DNA of 64,000 nucleotides, taken from NCBI RefSeq assembly GCF_022271435.1, contig NZ_JAFIQY010000013.1:119587-183586 (forward strand). Direction: 5' to 3'. The notes beneath the pieces were generated by a model. The model was given only the letters and a program-made list of their open reading frames with translations, ran no database searches and was not told the DNA's origin. A program made the translations under genes and the position numbers. Position 1 is the first letter of the stretch. The number at the start of each line of letters is the position of its first letter. Origin of the DNA: Streptomyces monomycini (GTDB taxonomy: Bacteria; Actinomycetota; Actinomycetes; Streptomycetales; Streptomycetaceae). Of the stretch, positions 1 to 8,542 are shown in pieces.

Positions 1-2
1 GT

Positions 3-185
3 GAACTGGTACGCGGCGGGCTGCCGTTCAGCAAGAGCCGGCCCGTGCTGCTGGCCTGCCCGGTGGGCGAGCAGTCCGCCAAGTACGCCGCGCTGCTGGC
101 GCGCATGGGCCACCCCGACGTCCGCAGTCTGCGCGGCGGAATCATCGCCTGGCGCGACGCGGGCGCTCCGCTGATACGGGAGTGA
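3..185 (+). CDS. Rhodanese-like domain protein, C-terminal fragment
   Basis: The window opens inside this gene; 60 codons remain before the TGA. The reading ends ...RGGIIAWRDAGAPL, the usual rhodanese C-terminus, and contains LLACPVGEQSA, where Cys is the persulfide-carrying active-site residue followed by its anion-binding loop. Rhodaneses shuttle sulfane sulfur between donors and acceptors. The gene ends 6 bp before a cysteine-desulfurase-like gene, so the two probably form a sulfur-transfer operon. The N-terminus and full length lie outside the window. Confidence 0.8.
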   Translation, partial: ELVRGGLPFSKSRPVLLACPVGEQSAKYAALLARMGHPDVRSLRGGIIAWRDAGAPLIRE

Positions 186-191
186 CAGCCG

Positions 192-1403
192 ATGACCACG
201 ACGAACCCGCCCGCCATCGCGGCGCTGGACGAACTGAATGCCTGGCACACCGGCGTACGCGCCCAGTTCCCCATCATCACGGGCGCCCCGCGGCTCGCCT
301 ACCTGGACAACGCCGCCACGACGCAGAAGCCGCAGGCCGTGCTGGACGCCGTGCAGCACTACCTCACCACCGGCAACGCCAACGCCGGGCGCGGCACCTA
401 CACCTGGGCCAACCGGACCACGGCGCTGGTCGAGGAGACCCGGCAGCGCGTCAAGGAGTTCCTCGGCGATCCGGAGCCGGAGCGCTCCGGGGTGCACTTC
501 GTCAGCGGGGCGACCGCGGGGCTGCGTGCCGTCGCGCACGACTGGCTGGCCGGTCAGCTGTCCGACGGTGACGAGATCGTGGTCCCGCTCGCCGACCACC
601 AGGCGAACATCGTCCCGTGGCTGGAGGTACGGGACCTGCTCGCCCGGCAGGGCCTGCGCATACGGGTCCGCCCGATGCCGTACCAGGCGGGGTCCGGCGA
701 CTACGACCCGGCGGCCCTGGCCTCGCTGGCCGGGCCGCGGACCCGGTTCGTCGCGGTCACGCACGTCCATCACGTCTACGGCGGCGACATGAACGTGCAC
801 CGCATCCGGCAGGCGGTGGGCCCGGACGTGCCGATCTGCCTGGACGCGGCGCAGAGCGTGGGCCACATCCCGGTGTCACTGGCGGACCTGGACGTGGACT
901 TCGCCGTCTTCTCCGGGCACAAGGCCCTGGCGCTGCCCGGTTCCGGTGCCGTGTGGTCCCGTAACGCGCGGGGCCCGGCGTTCGTGCCCGGCGGGTGGGA
1001 CGGCAGCCCCAACACCACCGGCATCCGGAGCCTGCTCGCCGCGTTCGACTGGCTGGACGCGGTGGGCACCGGACGCGTCGAACGGTGGGCGTCGGCGCTG
1101 GCCGCCCGGCTGACCGAGGGGCTGCGCCACCTGCCCGCGTACCAGGTCCTGGGCTGCGGGCGCAGTCTGGCGGCCGATGCGGACATCCAGCGGCGGCAGG
1201 GCATCGTGACCTTCCGGCACCGCGCCATCGACTCGGGCGATCTCGGCTTCGCGCTGTTCGACCACGGCTTCATGGTCCGCTCCGACAGTCTCTGCCAGGG
1301 CAGCGGGGGCGAGCGGCAGCACTCGGTCCGGGTGAGCCTGCACGCGTACAACTCCCCGGCGGAGATCGACCGGCTGCTGGACGTGCTGGGCGCGTGTGCC
1401 TGA
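192..1403 (+). CDS. Class V aminotransferase (cysteine desulfurase-like, PLP)
   Basis: A 403-residue fold-type I PLP enzyme of the aminotransferase class V / SufS-CsdA group. The N-terminal LAYLDNAATTQKP and the SGHK motif (PLP Lys about 244) are diagnostic, as is the internal DAAQSVGH aspartate region. A Cys about 368 in SDSLCQGSGG sits where the desulfurase nucleophile loop normally lies, and the ending RVSLHAYNSPAEIDRL is typical. It probably removes sulfur or selenium from cysteine-type substrates. The ATG at 192 follows GGGAGTGA. It lies just after a rhodanese gene, which supports a role in sulfur trafficking; the exact substrate is not decided by sequence. Confidence 0.85.
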   Translation: MTTTNPPAIAALDELNAWHTGVRAQFPIITGAPRLAYLDNAATTQKPQAVLDAVQHYLTTGNANAGRGTYTWANRTTALVEETRQRVKEFLGDPEPERSGVHFVSGATAGLRAVAHDWLAGQLSDGDEIVVPLADHQANIVPWLEVRDLLARQGLRIRVRPMPYQAGSGDYDPAALASLAGPRTRFVAVTHVHHVYGGDMNVHRIRQAVGPDVPICLDAAQSVGHIPVSLADLDVDFAVFSGHKALALPGSGAVWSRNARGPAFVPGGWDGSPNTTGIRSLLAAFDWLDAVGTGRVERWASALAARLTEGLRHLPAYQVLGCGRSLAADADIQRRQGIVTFRHRAIDSGDLGFALFDHGFMVRSDSLCQGSGGERQHSVRVSLHAYNSPAEIDRLLDVLGACA

Positions 1404-1456
1404 CTCCTGGGGGCCCGCCCCTGGGGAGTGACCCCTTTGGAGTGACAGCACGCCAT

Positions 1457-1471
1457 TGGAAACCGTTTTCA
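1457..1471. promoter_or_regulatory. Zur-box-like palindrome upstream of a methyltransferase
   Basis: TGGAAACCGTTTTCA is a 15-bp inverted repeat of the form TGNAAANNNTTTNCA, very like streptomycete Zur boxes (TGAAAATCATTTTCA). It is immediately followed by TAGGTT (1476-1481), a plausible -10 hexamer, and lies about 60 bp before the methyltransferase start, so a bound repressor would overlap the promoter. Identification is by pattern only. Confidence 0.5.
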
Positions 1472-1529
1472 CCTGTAGGTTGAGGACCACCGGCGGACAG
1501 GTGCGAGACGGCTGAGGTGGCGCGACCGG

Positions 1530-2288
1530 ATGGGACTGAGCACGGCTACGGCCGCCCTGTGGGTGCGGCGGTGGGAACGACAGCAGCAGCGGTACGCGAT
1601 CGACCGTGAGGAACGCTTCACGGTCGTCGCCGACGCCGTGGAGAAGGTGACCGCGCAGCAGGAGCGGTCGCTGGTCCTGGACCTGGGCTGCGGGCCCGGC
1701 TCGCTGGCCGCGCGGCTGGCCCGGCGGCTGCCCGGCGCGGACGTCGTGGCGGTGGACAAGGACCCCGTCCTGCTGGCGCTGGGACGGACCCACCACGGCG
1801 ACGCCGTGCGGTTCGTCGAGGCGCCGGTCGGCGCGGCCGGCTGGACCGGCGCCCTGGGCCTGGACCGCCCGCTGGACGCGGCGGTCTCCTCGACGGCGCT
1901 GCACTGCCTGGCACCGGACGCGCTGCGCCGGGCGTACGAGGACCTCGCCGGCCTGGTCCGGCCCGGCGGCGTGCTCGTCAACAGCGACCGGTTCCGCAGC
2001 CCGCGGGGGGACCGTGCGGCGGAGGTGGCGGCCCAGGTGGGGCTGCGGCGGGCCGAACGGCAGCGGCCGCCCGGCCGCGAAGACTGGGCGGCCTGGTGGG
2101 CCGCTGCCGCCGCCGACCCGGAGCTGGCCGGCCCGTTCACCGCCCGCCGCGCCCGGCACACGGCGCACAGCGTGCACAACGGGCTGCCGCTGTCCCATCA
2201 CGCACGGCTGCTGCGCCGGGCCGGTTTCCGGCACGCGGCGCCGGTCTGGCAGTTCGGCGAGGATGCGGTGCTGGTGGCGGTGAGGTAG
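1530..2288 (+). CDS. Class I SAM-dependent methyltransferase
   Basis: This 252-residue protein has motif I at about residues 50-60 (VLDLGCGPGSLAARLA), followed by the acidic residue of motif II (VVAVDKDP), the canonical SAM-binding Rossmann start. The later segment DAAVSSTALHCLAPDAL fits motif IV and its surroundings. It transfers methyl from S-adenosylmethionine to an unknown acceptor, probably in the cytoplasm, since no signal peptide or membrane segment is present. The gene stands alone, with a Zur-box-like operator and a TAGGTT -10 candidate in front. That suggests zinc-dependent expression, but the substrate cannot be named. It converges with the VOC gene downstream. Confidence 0.8.
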   Translation: MGLSTATAALWVRRWERQQQRYAIDREERFTVVADAVEKVTAQQERSLVLDLGCGPGSLAARLARRLPGADVVAVDKDPVLLALGRTHHGDAVRFVEAPVGAAGWTGALGLDRPLDAAVSSTALHCLAPDALRRAYEDLAGLVRPGGVLVNSDRFRSPRGDRAAEVAAQVGLRRAERQRPPGREDWAAWWAAAAADPELAGPFTARRARHTAHSVHNGLPLSHHARLLRRAGFRHAAPVWQFGEDAVLVAVR

Positions 2289-2361
2289 GTCCGGCGGGCT
2301 CGGGAGGGGGGTGGTTCCGGTGGGATCGGCCGTGGCGTTGCTGTCGTCCCGCCCGGTGGGC

Positions 2362-3159
2362 TCAGGTGACGGCGCCGATGATGTGGAACAGGGTGCCCTC
2401 CGGGTCGCGCAGTTCGGCCACGGGACCGTGCGGGGTGCGTTCGGCCTGGGACTCCACCCGGCCGCCCAGCTTCTTCGCGGTCCCCACGGCCTCCTCGACG
2501 CTCGGCACCTGGAAGTGGATGTTCCAGCGCGGCCGCACCTGCGGGTCGGCCGCCGCCTCGATGGCACCGCCGTAGAGGCCCACCACGTCCCGGTCGTCGG
2601 CGCTGAGCACCACCCGCTCGTCCTCCCAGCGCACGTCGAAGGGGCTGTCGTCCGCCTCGCTGTGCCAGCCGAAGAGGTCGCCGTAGAACCGCGCGGCGTC
2701 GAACGCGTCCCGGGTGCGCAGCTCCACCCAGACCGGCGCGCCGGTGCCGACCGGCTGCCGGTTGGCCCCCGGGGCGCTCTCCCGGCACTCCCACAGGCCG
2801 AAGTTGGCCCCGGCCGGGTCGGCGGCCAGCGCCAGCCGGCCCGCGTCGAAGTCCAGCGGGCCGATGGCGACCGTGCCGCCGCGCTCCCGCACCCCGTTCG
2901 CCGCCTCGTCCGCGTTGTGCGTACCGAAATACGTCGTCCACGCGTTGGGCAGTTCGGTGTGGCGGGCGGCCGCGCTCAGCCCCGCCACCGCCGTGTCCCC
3001 GGCCATCGCCCGTACGTACGGGCCCCACCGGTCCGGTCCGGCCTCGAACCGCCAGCCGAGCAGCGGTCCGTAGAAACGCGTCGCGACGTCGAGGTCCCCC
3101 GTCAGGAGGGTGGCCCACGACGGCACCCCGGGAACGAACGTCATCTGGCACTCGCCCAT
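2362..3159 (-). CDS. VOC family protein with two glyoxalase-like domains
   Basis: About 265 residues with two tandem vicinal-oxygen-chelate modules. The first begins PSWATLLTGDLDVATRFYGPL and the second PVWVELRTRDAFDAARFYGD, each containing the FYG...LGW/FGW signature. Such two-domain proteins include CFP30B-like antigens and hydroxylase-like proteins; most have no known substrate. The frame is open back to 3237. I prefer the ATG at 3159, preceded by AAGGG and close to the family's usual start, but 3183 is also possible. It lies 87 bp downstream of the sigma factor gene on the same strand and may be co-transcribed with it. Confidence 0.8.
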   Translation of the reverse strand: MGECQMTFVPGVPSWATLLTGDLDVATRFYGPLLGWRFEAGPDRWGPYVRAMAGDTAVAGLSAAARHTELPNAWTTYFGTHNADEAANGVRERGGTVAIGPLDFDAGRLALAADPAGANFGLWECRESAPGANRQPVGTGAPVWVELRTRDAFDAARFYGDLFGWHSEADDSPFDVRWEDERVVLSADDRDVVGLYGGAIEAAADPQVRPRWNIHFQVPSVEEAVGTAKKLGGRVESQAERTPHGPVAELRDPEGTLFHIIGAVT

Positions 3160-3246
3160 GTAAAGCCGGCCCTTCTCCACCATTGTCTCCAGCACTGCTA
3201 CTGCGGTCCTACCAGGAAAGGCGGGACCGCATGTCATTTCACCGGG

Positions 3247-4086
3247 TCAAGCCGCAACCGAACTGGCGGGCGCCTCGGGGCCGGTCCCGTCGGCCTGCTC
3301 GCGAATGCGGGCGCAGGTCCGCTTGATGAGACGGCACACATGCATCTGGGACAGCCCCAGTTCCTCGCCGATGCGGCTCTGCGTCATGTCGCAGAAGAAC
3401 CGCATGTACAGGATGCGGCGCTCACGTTCCGGCAGGCCGCGCAGACCGTCGCGCACCGTTTCCCGGGCGAGCACCAGCTCGTACTGCGACTCGGTGAAAC
3501 CGATACTGTCACGGAGGGCGAAATCGTCGTCGGCGCCCGGCCGCTCGGCGTCCAGCGAAAGGGTTTTGTAGCTTTCGATGGCTTCCAGGCCGAGGATGAC
3601 GTCGTCGGCACAGAGCCGGGTGCGTTCGGCAATCTCCGAGACGGTCGGGAAACGACTGTCGGAGGCCGCGGCCAGTTCGCGTACGGCGAGCCGTACGGTG
3701 TTGCGGAGTTCCTGGACGCGACGGGGTACGTGCACGCCCCAGGTGCAGTCCCGGAAATGCCGCTTGACCTCACCGACGATGGTGGGGATCGCGTAACTCT
3801 CGAATGCGCTGCCACGCTCGGGCCGGTACCCGCCGATGGCCTTCACCAAGCCCAGCGCGGCCACCTGTTTCAGATCGTCCATGCTTTCACCGCGGTCCCG
3901 GAACCGCAGCGCGAGACGTACCGCCATCGGCAGCCAGGCGCGTGTCAGTTCATCGCGCAGCCGCCTTTTCTCCGGGCCTTCGGGCAGTTCTGCCAGGCGT
4001 GTGAAAACGGCGTTCGTCTCGGCCGCGTCCGGGGTGTCCGGAAAAGCTCGTCGGCGGCGCGACGGAGCCGTGGCAGCTGTGCTCAC
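3247..4086 (-). CDS. RNA polymerase sigma factor, SigB/SigF/SigG (group 3) family
   Basis: A 279-residue stress/differentiation-type sigma factor. Region 2 is present (LALRFRDRGESMDDLKQVAALGLVKAI, then the core-binding and -10 recognition part AFESYAIPTIVGEVKRHFRD). It is followed by a region 3 helix (PRRVQEL) and a region 4 helix-turn-helix near the C-terminus (MTQSRIGEELGLSQMHVCRLIKRT). The GTG start at 4086 has an excellent GGGAGAG 7 nt upstream; longer readings have no such site. In streptomycetes this family is usually controlled by anti-sigma/anti-anti-sigma partners, but none is adjacent. It is divergent from the catalase gene, whose promoter matches the sequence this family recognises. 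Confidence 0.9.
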   Translation of the reverse strand: MSTAATAPSRRRRAFPDTPDAAETNAVFTRLAELPEGPEKRRLRDELTRAWLPMAVRLALRFRDRGESMDDLKQVAALGLVKAIGGYRPERGSAFESYAIPTIVGEVKRHFRDCTWGVHVPRRVQELRNTVRLAVRELAAASDSRFPTVSEIAERTRLCADDVILGLEAIESYKTLSLDAERPGADDDFALRDSIGFTESQYELVLARETVRDGLRGLPERERRILYMRFFCDMTQSRIGEELGLSQMHVCRLIKRTCARIREQADGTGPEAPASSVAA

Positions 4087-4305
4087 GGGACCACTCTCCC
4101 AACGGACGCGGGGTCTGGGCGTCGTCTCCGAGACGGCGGAGGCACACCTTCGGGACAGCCTCCGGCTGCCCGCACACCGGGTCCGACCAGGTACGCGGTG
4201 TACGCCCAACGTCTGCACATCCGAGCATAGGTCGATCCGGGGCGGCTCGCCTGCGGAGCGCTCACGCGTCGCTGCACCCCGTCATCCGACCGGCCCGAAA
4301 TGCAT
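4087..4305. other. Divergent intergenic region between sigma factor and catalase
   Basis: This stretch lies between the divergent starts of the sigma factor and catalase genes. It contains no credible gene. On the sigma-gene side I could not find a convincing GTTT-N14-16-GGGTA element, so autoregulation by the SigB-type motif is not evident. Confidence 0.4.
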
Positions 4306-4331
4306 GTTTGGTATCCCCTCATGCCGGATAC
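4306..4331 (+). promoter_or_regulatory. SigB-type promoter of the catalase gene
   Basis: GTTTGG (4306-4311) and GGATAC (4326-4331) are separated by exactly 14 bp. They match the streptomycete SigB-family pattern GTTTNN-N14-16-GGGTAY with one -10 mismatch. Transcription would start near 4338, giving a leader of about 100 nt before the catalase ATG at 4438. A sigma factor of this family is encoded divergently next door. Confidence 0.6.
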
Positions 4332-4437
4332 CCAGCCCGGCGGAGTGCCGTCGCGACGGGCCGCCGGAATCGGCGCGCCATTGGCCGTACGGGCTCCCGC
4401 ACACGTGTGGACAGGGCAGACAAGGAGCGAGAATCCG

Positions 4438-6537
4438 ATGGCCGACCCGAAGCAAGAACAGCGTGACCGCTTCCGCGCCGAAGACCCGGCCTCCGGGCCC
4501 ATGACAACCGACCAGGGCGTGCCGGTCGACCACACCGACGATTCCCTCCAGGCGGGCGAGCGCGGCCCTACGCTGATGGAGGACTTCCACTTCCGGGAGA
4601 AGATCACCCGCTTCGACCACGAGCGGATCCCGGAGCGGGTGGTGCACGCGCGCGGAGCCGGGGCGTACGGGTATTTCCAGCCGTACCGCTCGTGTGCGGA
4701 ATTCACCCGGGCCGCCTTTCTCCAGGACCCGTCCGTGAAGACTCCGGTATTCGTCCGGTTCTCCACCGTGCAGGGCCCGCGCGGCTCCGCCGACACCGTG
4801 CGTGACGTGCGGGGATTCGCGACGAAGTTCTACACCTCGGAGGGCAATTACGACCTGGTGGGGAACAATTTCCCGGTCTTCTTCATCCAGGACGGCATCA
4901 AGTTCCCGGACTTCGTGCACGCGGTGAAACCGGAGCCGCACAACGACATCCCGACGGGCGCGTCCGCGCACGACACCCTGTGGGACTTCGTCTCGCTGCA
5001 GCCCGAGACGCTGCACACGATCATGTGGCTGATGTCCGACCGGGCCATCCCGCGCAGCTACCGGATGATGCAGGGCTTCGGCGTGCACACCTTCCGGTTC
5101 GTCAACGCGCAGGGTCAAGGCACCTTCGTGAAATTCCACTGGAAGCCGAAGCTGGGCGTGCACTCCCTGGTGTGGGACGAGGCCCAGGAGGCCCAGGGCC
5201 GGGACCCCGACTTCAACCGCCGGGACCTGTGGGACACCATCGAGGCCGGCGCGTACCCCGAGTGGGAGCTGGGCGTGCAGCTGGTACCGGAGTCGGACGA
5301 GCACGAGTTCGACTTCGACCTGCTGGACGCCACCAAGATCATCCCGGAGGAGCAGGTCCCGGTGGAGCCCATCGGCCGGATGGTGCTCGACCGCAACCCC
5401 GACAACTTCTTCGCCGAGACCGAGCAGGTCGCGTTCCACACGGCGAACGTCGTACCGGGCATCGACTTCACCAACGACCCGCTGCTCCAGGCCCGCAACT
5501 TCTCCTACCTGGACACCCAGCTGATCCGGCTCGGCGGGCCGAACTTCGCGCAGATCCCGGTCAACCGGCCGGTCGCCCCGGTCCGCAACCACCAGCGCGA
5601 CGGGTACCACCAGAACGAGATCCACCGGGGCGCCAACTACCACCCGAACTCGCTCGGCGGCGGCTGCCCCGCGCTGGCCGACCCGGACGACCCGGCGTTC
5701 CGGCACTACACCGAGCGCGTGGACGGCCGGAAGATCCGGCGCCGCAGCCCCAGCTTCGAGGACCACTACACGCAGGCGGCGATGTTCTGGCACAGCATGG
5801 CCGACTGGGAGCAGAAGCACATCGTCGACGCGTTCCGCTTCGAGCTGGGCAAGGTGGGCACCAAGGAGGTCCGCGCCCGTACGGTCGAGCAGCTCTCGTA
5901 CGTGGACCACGCGCTGGCCGTCGCGGTCGCCGAGGGCATCGGCGTCCCCGCGCCGCCGGAGCGCCCGAACACGCCGCAGCCGGCCCCCTCCCCCGCGCTG
6001 AGCTTCGAGAACAACCGCGGGGACGGCTCGATCAGCACGCGGCAGATCGCCGTGCTGGTCTCCGACGGCGTGGACGCGGCGCAGACCATCGCGGTCCGCG
6101 ACGCGCTGGCCGAGCAGGGCGCGATCGTGGAGCTGCTCGCCCCGCAGGACGGCACCGTTCAGGACAAGGACGGCAGCACGCTCGCCGTGGACCGGGCGCT
6201 GCCCACCGTCGCCTCGGTGCTCTACGACGCGGTGCTGCTCCCCCCGGGCGGACTGGACTCCGGCAACGCGGCCGCCGACGACGCGGCCCTGCGGTTCGTC
6301 CGCAGCGCCTACCGGCACGGCAAGCCGATCGGTGCCCTGGGCGCGAGCGTGGACAAGCTGGCGGACCAGCTGCCGGGTGAGCTGCGTACGGCGGCCGACG
6401 GGGACGCGACCGTCTCCGAGGCGGGCATCGTCACCGACCGGCTCGCGGCTGGGACGACCGCCCAGGACTTCACCGGCGCGTTCGCCGAGGCGGTCGCGGC
6501 ACACCGGCACTGGAACCGCCCGGCGCTGCCCGGCTGA
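4438..6537 (+). CDS. katE: Large-subunit (HPII-type) heme catalase with C-terminal DJ-1-like domain
   Basis: A 699-residue monofunctional catalase that dismutates hydrogen peroxide. The active-site His is at about residue 70 in ERVVHARGAGAYGYF. The distal Asn region is GNNFPVFFIQDGIKFPDF, and the proximal heme ligand is Tyr about 357 within RNFSYLDTQL (R353-x3-Y357). Residues about 540-699 form the flavodoxin/DJ-1-like domain that distinguishes large-subunit catalases (QIAVLVSDGVDAA...). The chosen ATG has AAGGAG 13 nt upstream; the frame is open to 4300 but no ribosome site supports that. A SigB-type promoter lies about 100 bp upstream, suggesting osmotic or stationary-phase stress induction. 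It ends at a strong terminator. Confidence 0.95.
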   Translation: MADPKQEQRDRFRAEDPASGPMTTDQGVPVDHTDDSLQAGERGPTLMEDFHFREKITRFDHERIPERVVHARGAGAYGYFQPYRSCAEFTRAAFLQDPSVKTPVFVRFSTVQGPRGSADTVRDVRGFATKFYTSEGNYDLVGNNFPVFFIQDGIKFPDFVHAVKPEPHNDIPTGASAHDTLWDFVSLQPETLHTIMWLMSDRAIPRSYRMMQGFGVHTFRFVNAQGQGTFVKFHWKPKLGVHSLVWDEAQEAQGRDPDFNRRDLWDTIEAGAYPEWELGVQLVPESDEHEFDFDLLDATKIIPEEQVPVEPIGRMVLDRNPDNFFAETEQVAFHTANVVPGIDFTNDPLLQARNFSYLDTQLIRLGGPNFAQIPVNRPVAPVRNHQRDGYHQNEIHRGANYHPNSLGGGCPALADPDDPAFRHYTERVDGRKIRRRSPSFEDHYTQAAMFWHSMADWEQKHIVDAFRFELGKVGTKEVRARTVEQLSYVDHALAVAVAEGIGVPAPPERPNTPQPAPSPALSFENNRGDGSISTRQIAVLVSDGVDAAQTIAVRDALAEQGAIVELLAPQDGTVQDKDGSTLAVDRALPTVASVLYDAVLLPPGGLDSGNAAADDAALRFVRSAYRHGKPIGALGASVDKLADQLPGELRTAADGDATVSEAGIVTDRLAAGTTAQDFTGAFAEAVAAHRHWNRPALPG

Positions 6538-6620
6538 CCTGGGCCGTGAACCCGGCGCTGCCCGGCCGACCCCGGACCGTAGGCCCGGCGCTACTCAGCT
6601 GCCACCGGGTCGCAGGCAGC

Positions 6621-6659
6621 AAGAAGGCGTACGGCCGGGAGACGGCCGTACGCCTTCTT
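6621..6659. terminator. Bidirectional terminator with 16-bp perfect stem
   Basis: AAGAAGGCGTACGGCC (6621-6636) is perfectly complementary to 6644-6659 with a 7-nt loop. The outer AAGAA/TTCTT pairs give a U-rich tail in both directions, as expected between the convergent catalase and the small gene at 6708-6827. Confidence 0.85.
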
Positions 6660-6707
6660 GCTCTTGCGCCTTCTTGCTCTTGTCGTCGGTTTCCCGGCCC
6701 GGCCGGG

Positions 6708-6827
6708 TCAGCGGGCCGAGCGTGAGGCGCCGCCGAACAGCCGGGCCAGCGCCCTGAACGGCAGGGTGACGACTGTCGCGAGCGTGCTGCCCACGGCCCT
6801 CAGCACGTCCGCGATGGCTCGGAACAT
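6708..6827 (-). CDS. Small hydrophobic/basic protein with LPFRALARLFGGA tail
   Basis: A 39-residue protein beginning MFRAIADVLRAVGS and ending LPFRALARLFGGASRSAR. It reads as a single amphipathic or membrane-associating helix followed by a basic tail. The start is fixed by GGAGGT seven nt before the ATG at 6827, one of the best ribosome sites in the window; the longer frame up to 6914 lacks one. Similar short LPFR...LARLFGG proteins are, to my recollection, common in streptomycetes, but I know no function for them. It is transcribed toward the catalase terminator as a single gene. Confidence 0.6.
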   Translation of the reverse strand: MFRAIADVLRAVGSTLATVVTLPFRALARLFGGASRSAR

Positions 6828-7136
6828 CCCACGTACCTCCTGGTCTCGGTGGTCGCGGCGGAACCGGGACCGGCCGGACGCCCGTGCCCGGCCCGCCGCG
6901 AACGGCCGCAGCACCGGGTAGCCCCCGTACGGCGCGGGAAACCCGTACGGGCGGACGGGCCGCCGCCCGCCCGGGCATGATCACCGCACGGCAGGGAACC
7001 CGCTGGTGCGTGGGACGCCCGGTGCACACCGGGTGCCCGGCGACCGCACCACCCCGCGAGGCCCGGGCCACGGCGCGCGCCGGACGACCGGCCCGCCGGG
7101 CCGCACGGCCGGCGGGCCCACAGGAAGGACTGCTCC

Positions 7137-7346
7137 ATGGGAACCAAGGGAAACGACCGCGAGCACACCGACTCCGCCGCCGACGAGCTGGTCAAGGAGT
7201 TCGAGGACGCGGAGCTGGACGTCACGGGCGAGTCGGACGAGGACGAGCGGGTCGGCAAGGAAGGGGACACGTTCTCCACCAACCTGGCGGAGCAGCAGAA
7301 CGCGGCGGGTCACCCGAGAGGCGAACCGGCCGACGAGCGCCCCTGA
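7137..7346 (+). CDS. Small acidic hypothetical protein
   Basis: A 69-residue hydrophilic, Asp/Glu-rich protein (DELVKEFEDAELDV..., then ESDEDERVGKEGDTFS). No signal peptide, membrane helix or cysteine is visible, and it is probably largely disordered. AGGAAGGA precedes the ATG by about 8 nt. Its last 12 codons overlap the 3' end of the convergent M20 gene by 37 bp. I do not recognise a family; it is supported by codon bias and the ribosome site. Confidence 0.55.
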   Translation: MGTKGNDREHTDSAADELVKEFEDAELDVTGESDEDERVGKEGDTFSTNLAEQQNAAGHPRGEPADERP

Positions 7347-8542
7347 CGCGTACCGGCGGGACGGGCCCGGGCACGGTGCGCTGCCGTGACCCGGGCCCGC
7401 TGCTCGACGTCGGCAGCCAGGTCAGCGGCTGTCAGGGCCATCGCCAGGGCGCCGTCCAGCACCGCGCGGTCGGCGTGCTCGCCGGTGGTCGCCTCGGCGA
7501 ACTCGGCCGTGTGCGGCCGGGCGTGGCAGGACAGGCCGATGGTGGGGTGGACGGCGGGCAGGGCCTGGCTGATGTTCCCCATGTCGGTGGAGGCCCCGAT
7601 GAACACCGCGGGCTCGGGGTCCCGGCCCAGGGCCCGTACGTGCCGTGCGTAGGTGTCGCCGAGCCACGCGTCCTGGCGCAGGTCGGCGTAGGCGGGGGAC
7701 GGTTCGGTCAGCGTCAGCTCGCAGCCGGTGGCCACCGCGCCCGCCTCGAAGCAGGCCCGTACGCGGGGCCACAGCGTCTCCAGTTCGTCCAGGGTGTCCG
7801 CGCGCAGCTGCCAGCTCATCCGGGCCCGCGCCGGGATGATGTTGGTACGGTCGCCGCCGTGGGTGACGATGCCGTGCATCCGTACGCCGTCGGGCAGTTG
7901 CTGGCGCAGCAGGGCCAGCGCGGTCTGCGCGACCACGCACGCGTCGGCCGCGTTCAGGCCGTCGTACGGCGCGATGGCCGCGTGCGCGGCGCGGCCCTGG
8001 TACTCCGCCTGCACACCGCGTGAGGCCCGGGACGTACCGCCGAAGTCGTCCGCCGGTCCCGGGTGGACCATCAGCGCGCACGACACGTCGTCGAACGCCC
8101 CCGCGTCCAGCATGAGGATCTTGCCGCCACCGCCCTCCTCCGCGGGCGTGCCCAGTGCCTTCACCCGCACCCCGAGGTCACCGGCGGCCGCCGCCAGCGC
8201 GATGGCCGCGCCCGCCCCGGCGGCGGCGATCAGGTGGTGTCCGCAGGCGTGGCCGAGGTCCGGCAGCGCGTCGTACTCCAGGCACAGCCCCACGGTCAGG
8301 TCGGCGTCGGCCGGTCCCGCGGTGGCGGTGAAGGCGGTCGGCAGCCCGGCCGTACCGCGCTCGACGGTGAAGCCCGCGTCCGCCAGCAGGCGGGTGAGGA
8401 CGTCGGCCGCGTGGTGTTCGGCGAAGGCCGTCTCGGGGTGCGCGTGGAGGTCGCGGGCGAGCGAGAGCAGCGGGTCGCGCACGGCGCCGAGCCGGGCGCG
8501 GATCGCGGCGTCAGGGGTGGGGGCGGGGGCGGTACGGGCCAA
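7310..8542 (-). CDS. M20 family amidohydrolase (AbgB/aminoacylase-like)
   Basis: A 410-residue metallo-amidohydrolase of the M20D/ACY1L2-like group. HAHPETAF lies near the N-terminus, GHACGHHL carries metal ligands, and TPAEEGGGGK carries the catalytic and bridging glutamates. The dimerisation-domain His lies in GRAAHAAIAPYDG, and a late HARPHTAEF is the last ligand region. Members hydrolyse N-acyl or aminobenzoyl-glutamyl amide bonds; the substrate here is unknown. The start is a TTG at 8542 preceded by GAGGAGG. No signal peptide is present. The C-terminus after about residue 390 is a basic, low-complexity tail that overlaps the convergent small gene. Confidence 0.85.
   Translation of the reverse strand: MARTAPAPTPDAAIRARLGAVRDPLLSLARDLHAHPETAFAEHHAADVLTRLLADAGFTVERGTAGLPTAFTATAGPADADLTVGLCLEYDALPDLGHACGHHLIAAAGAGAAIALAAAAGDLGVRVKALGTPAEEGGGGKILMLDAGAFDDVSCALMVHPGPADDFGGTSRASRGVQAEYQGRAAHAAIAPYDGLNAADACVVAQTALALLRQQLPDGVRMHGIVTHGGDRTNIIPARARMSWQLRADTLDELETLWPRVRACFEAGAVATGCELTLTEPSPAYADLRQDAWLGDTYARHVRALGRDPEPAVFIGASTDMGNISQALPAVHPTIGLSCHARPHTAEFAEATTGEHADRAVLDGALAMALTAADLAADVEQRARVTAAHRARARPAGTRQGRSSAGSPLG

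Noticed and set aside
2311..4230. 639-codon plus-strand open frame across the VOC and sigma genes
   Set aside because: It runs antisense to two clearly recognised genes and contains no domain-like sequence.
6916..6942. Possible SigB-type promoter (GTTTCC ... GGCTAC) for the 39-residue protein gene
   Set aside because: Spacing is 13 bp, outside the 14-16 bp range, and the -10 deviates, so I do not claim it.
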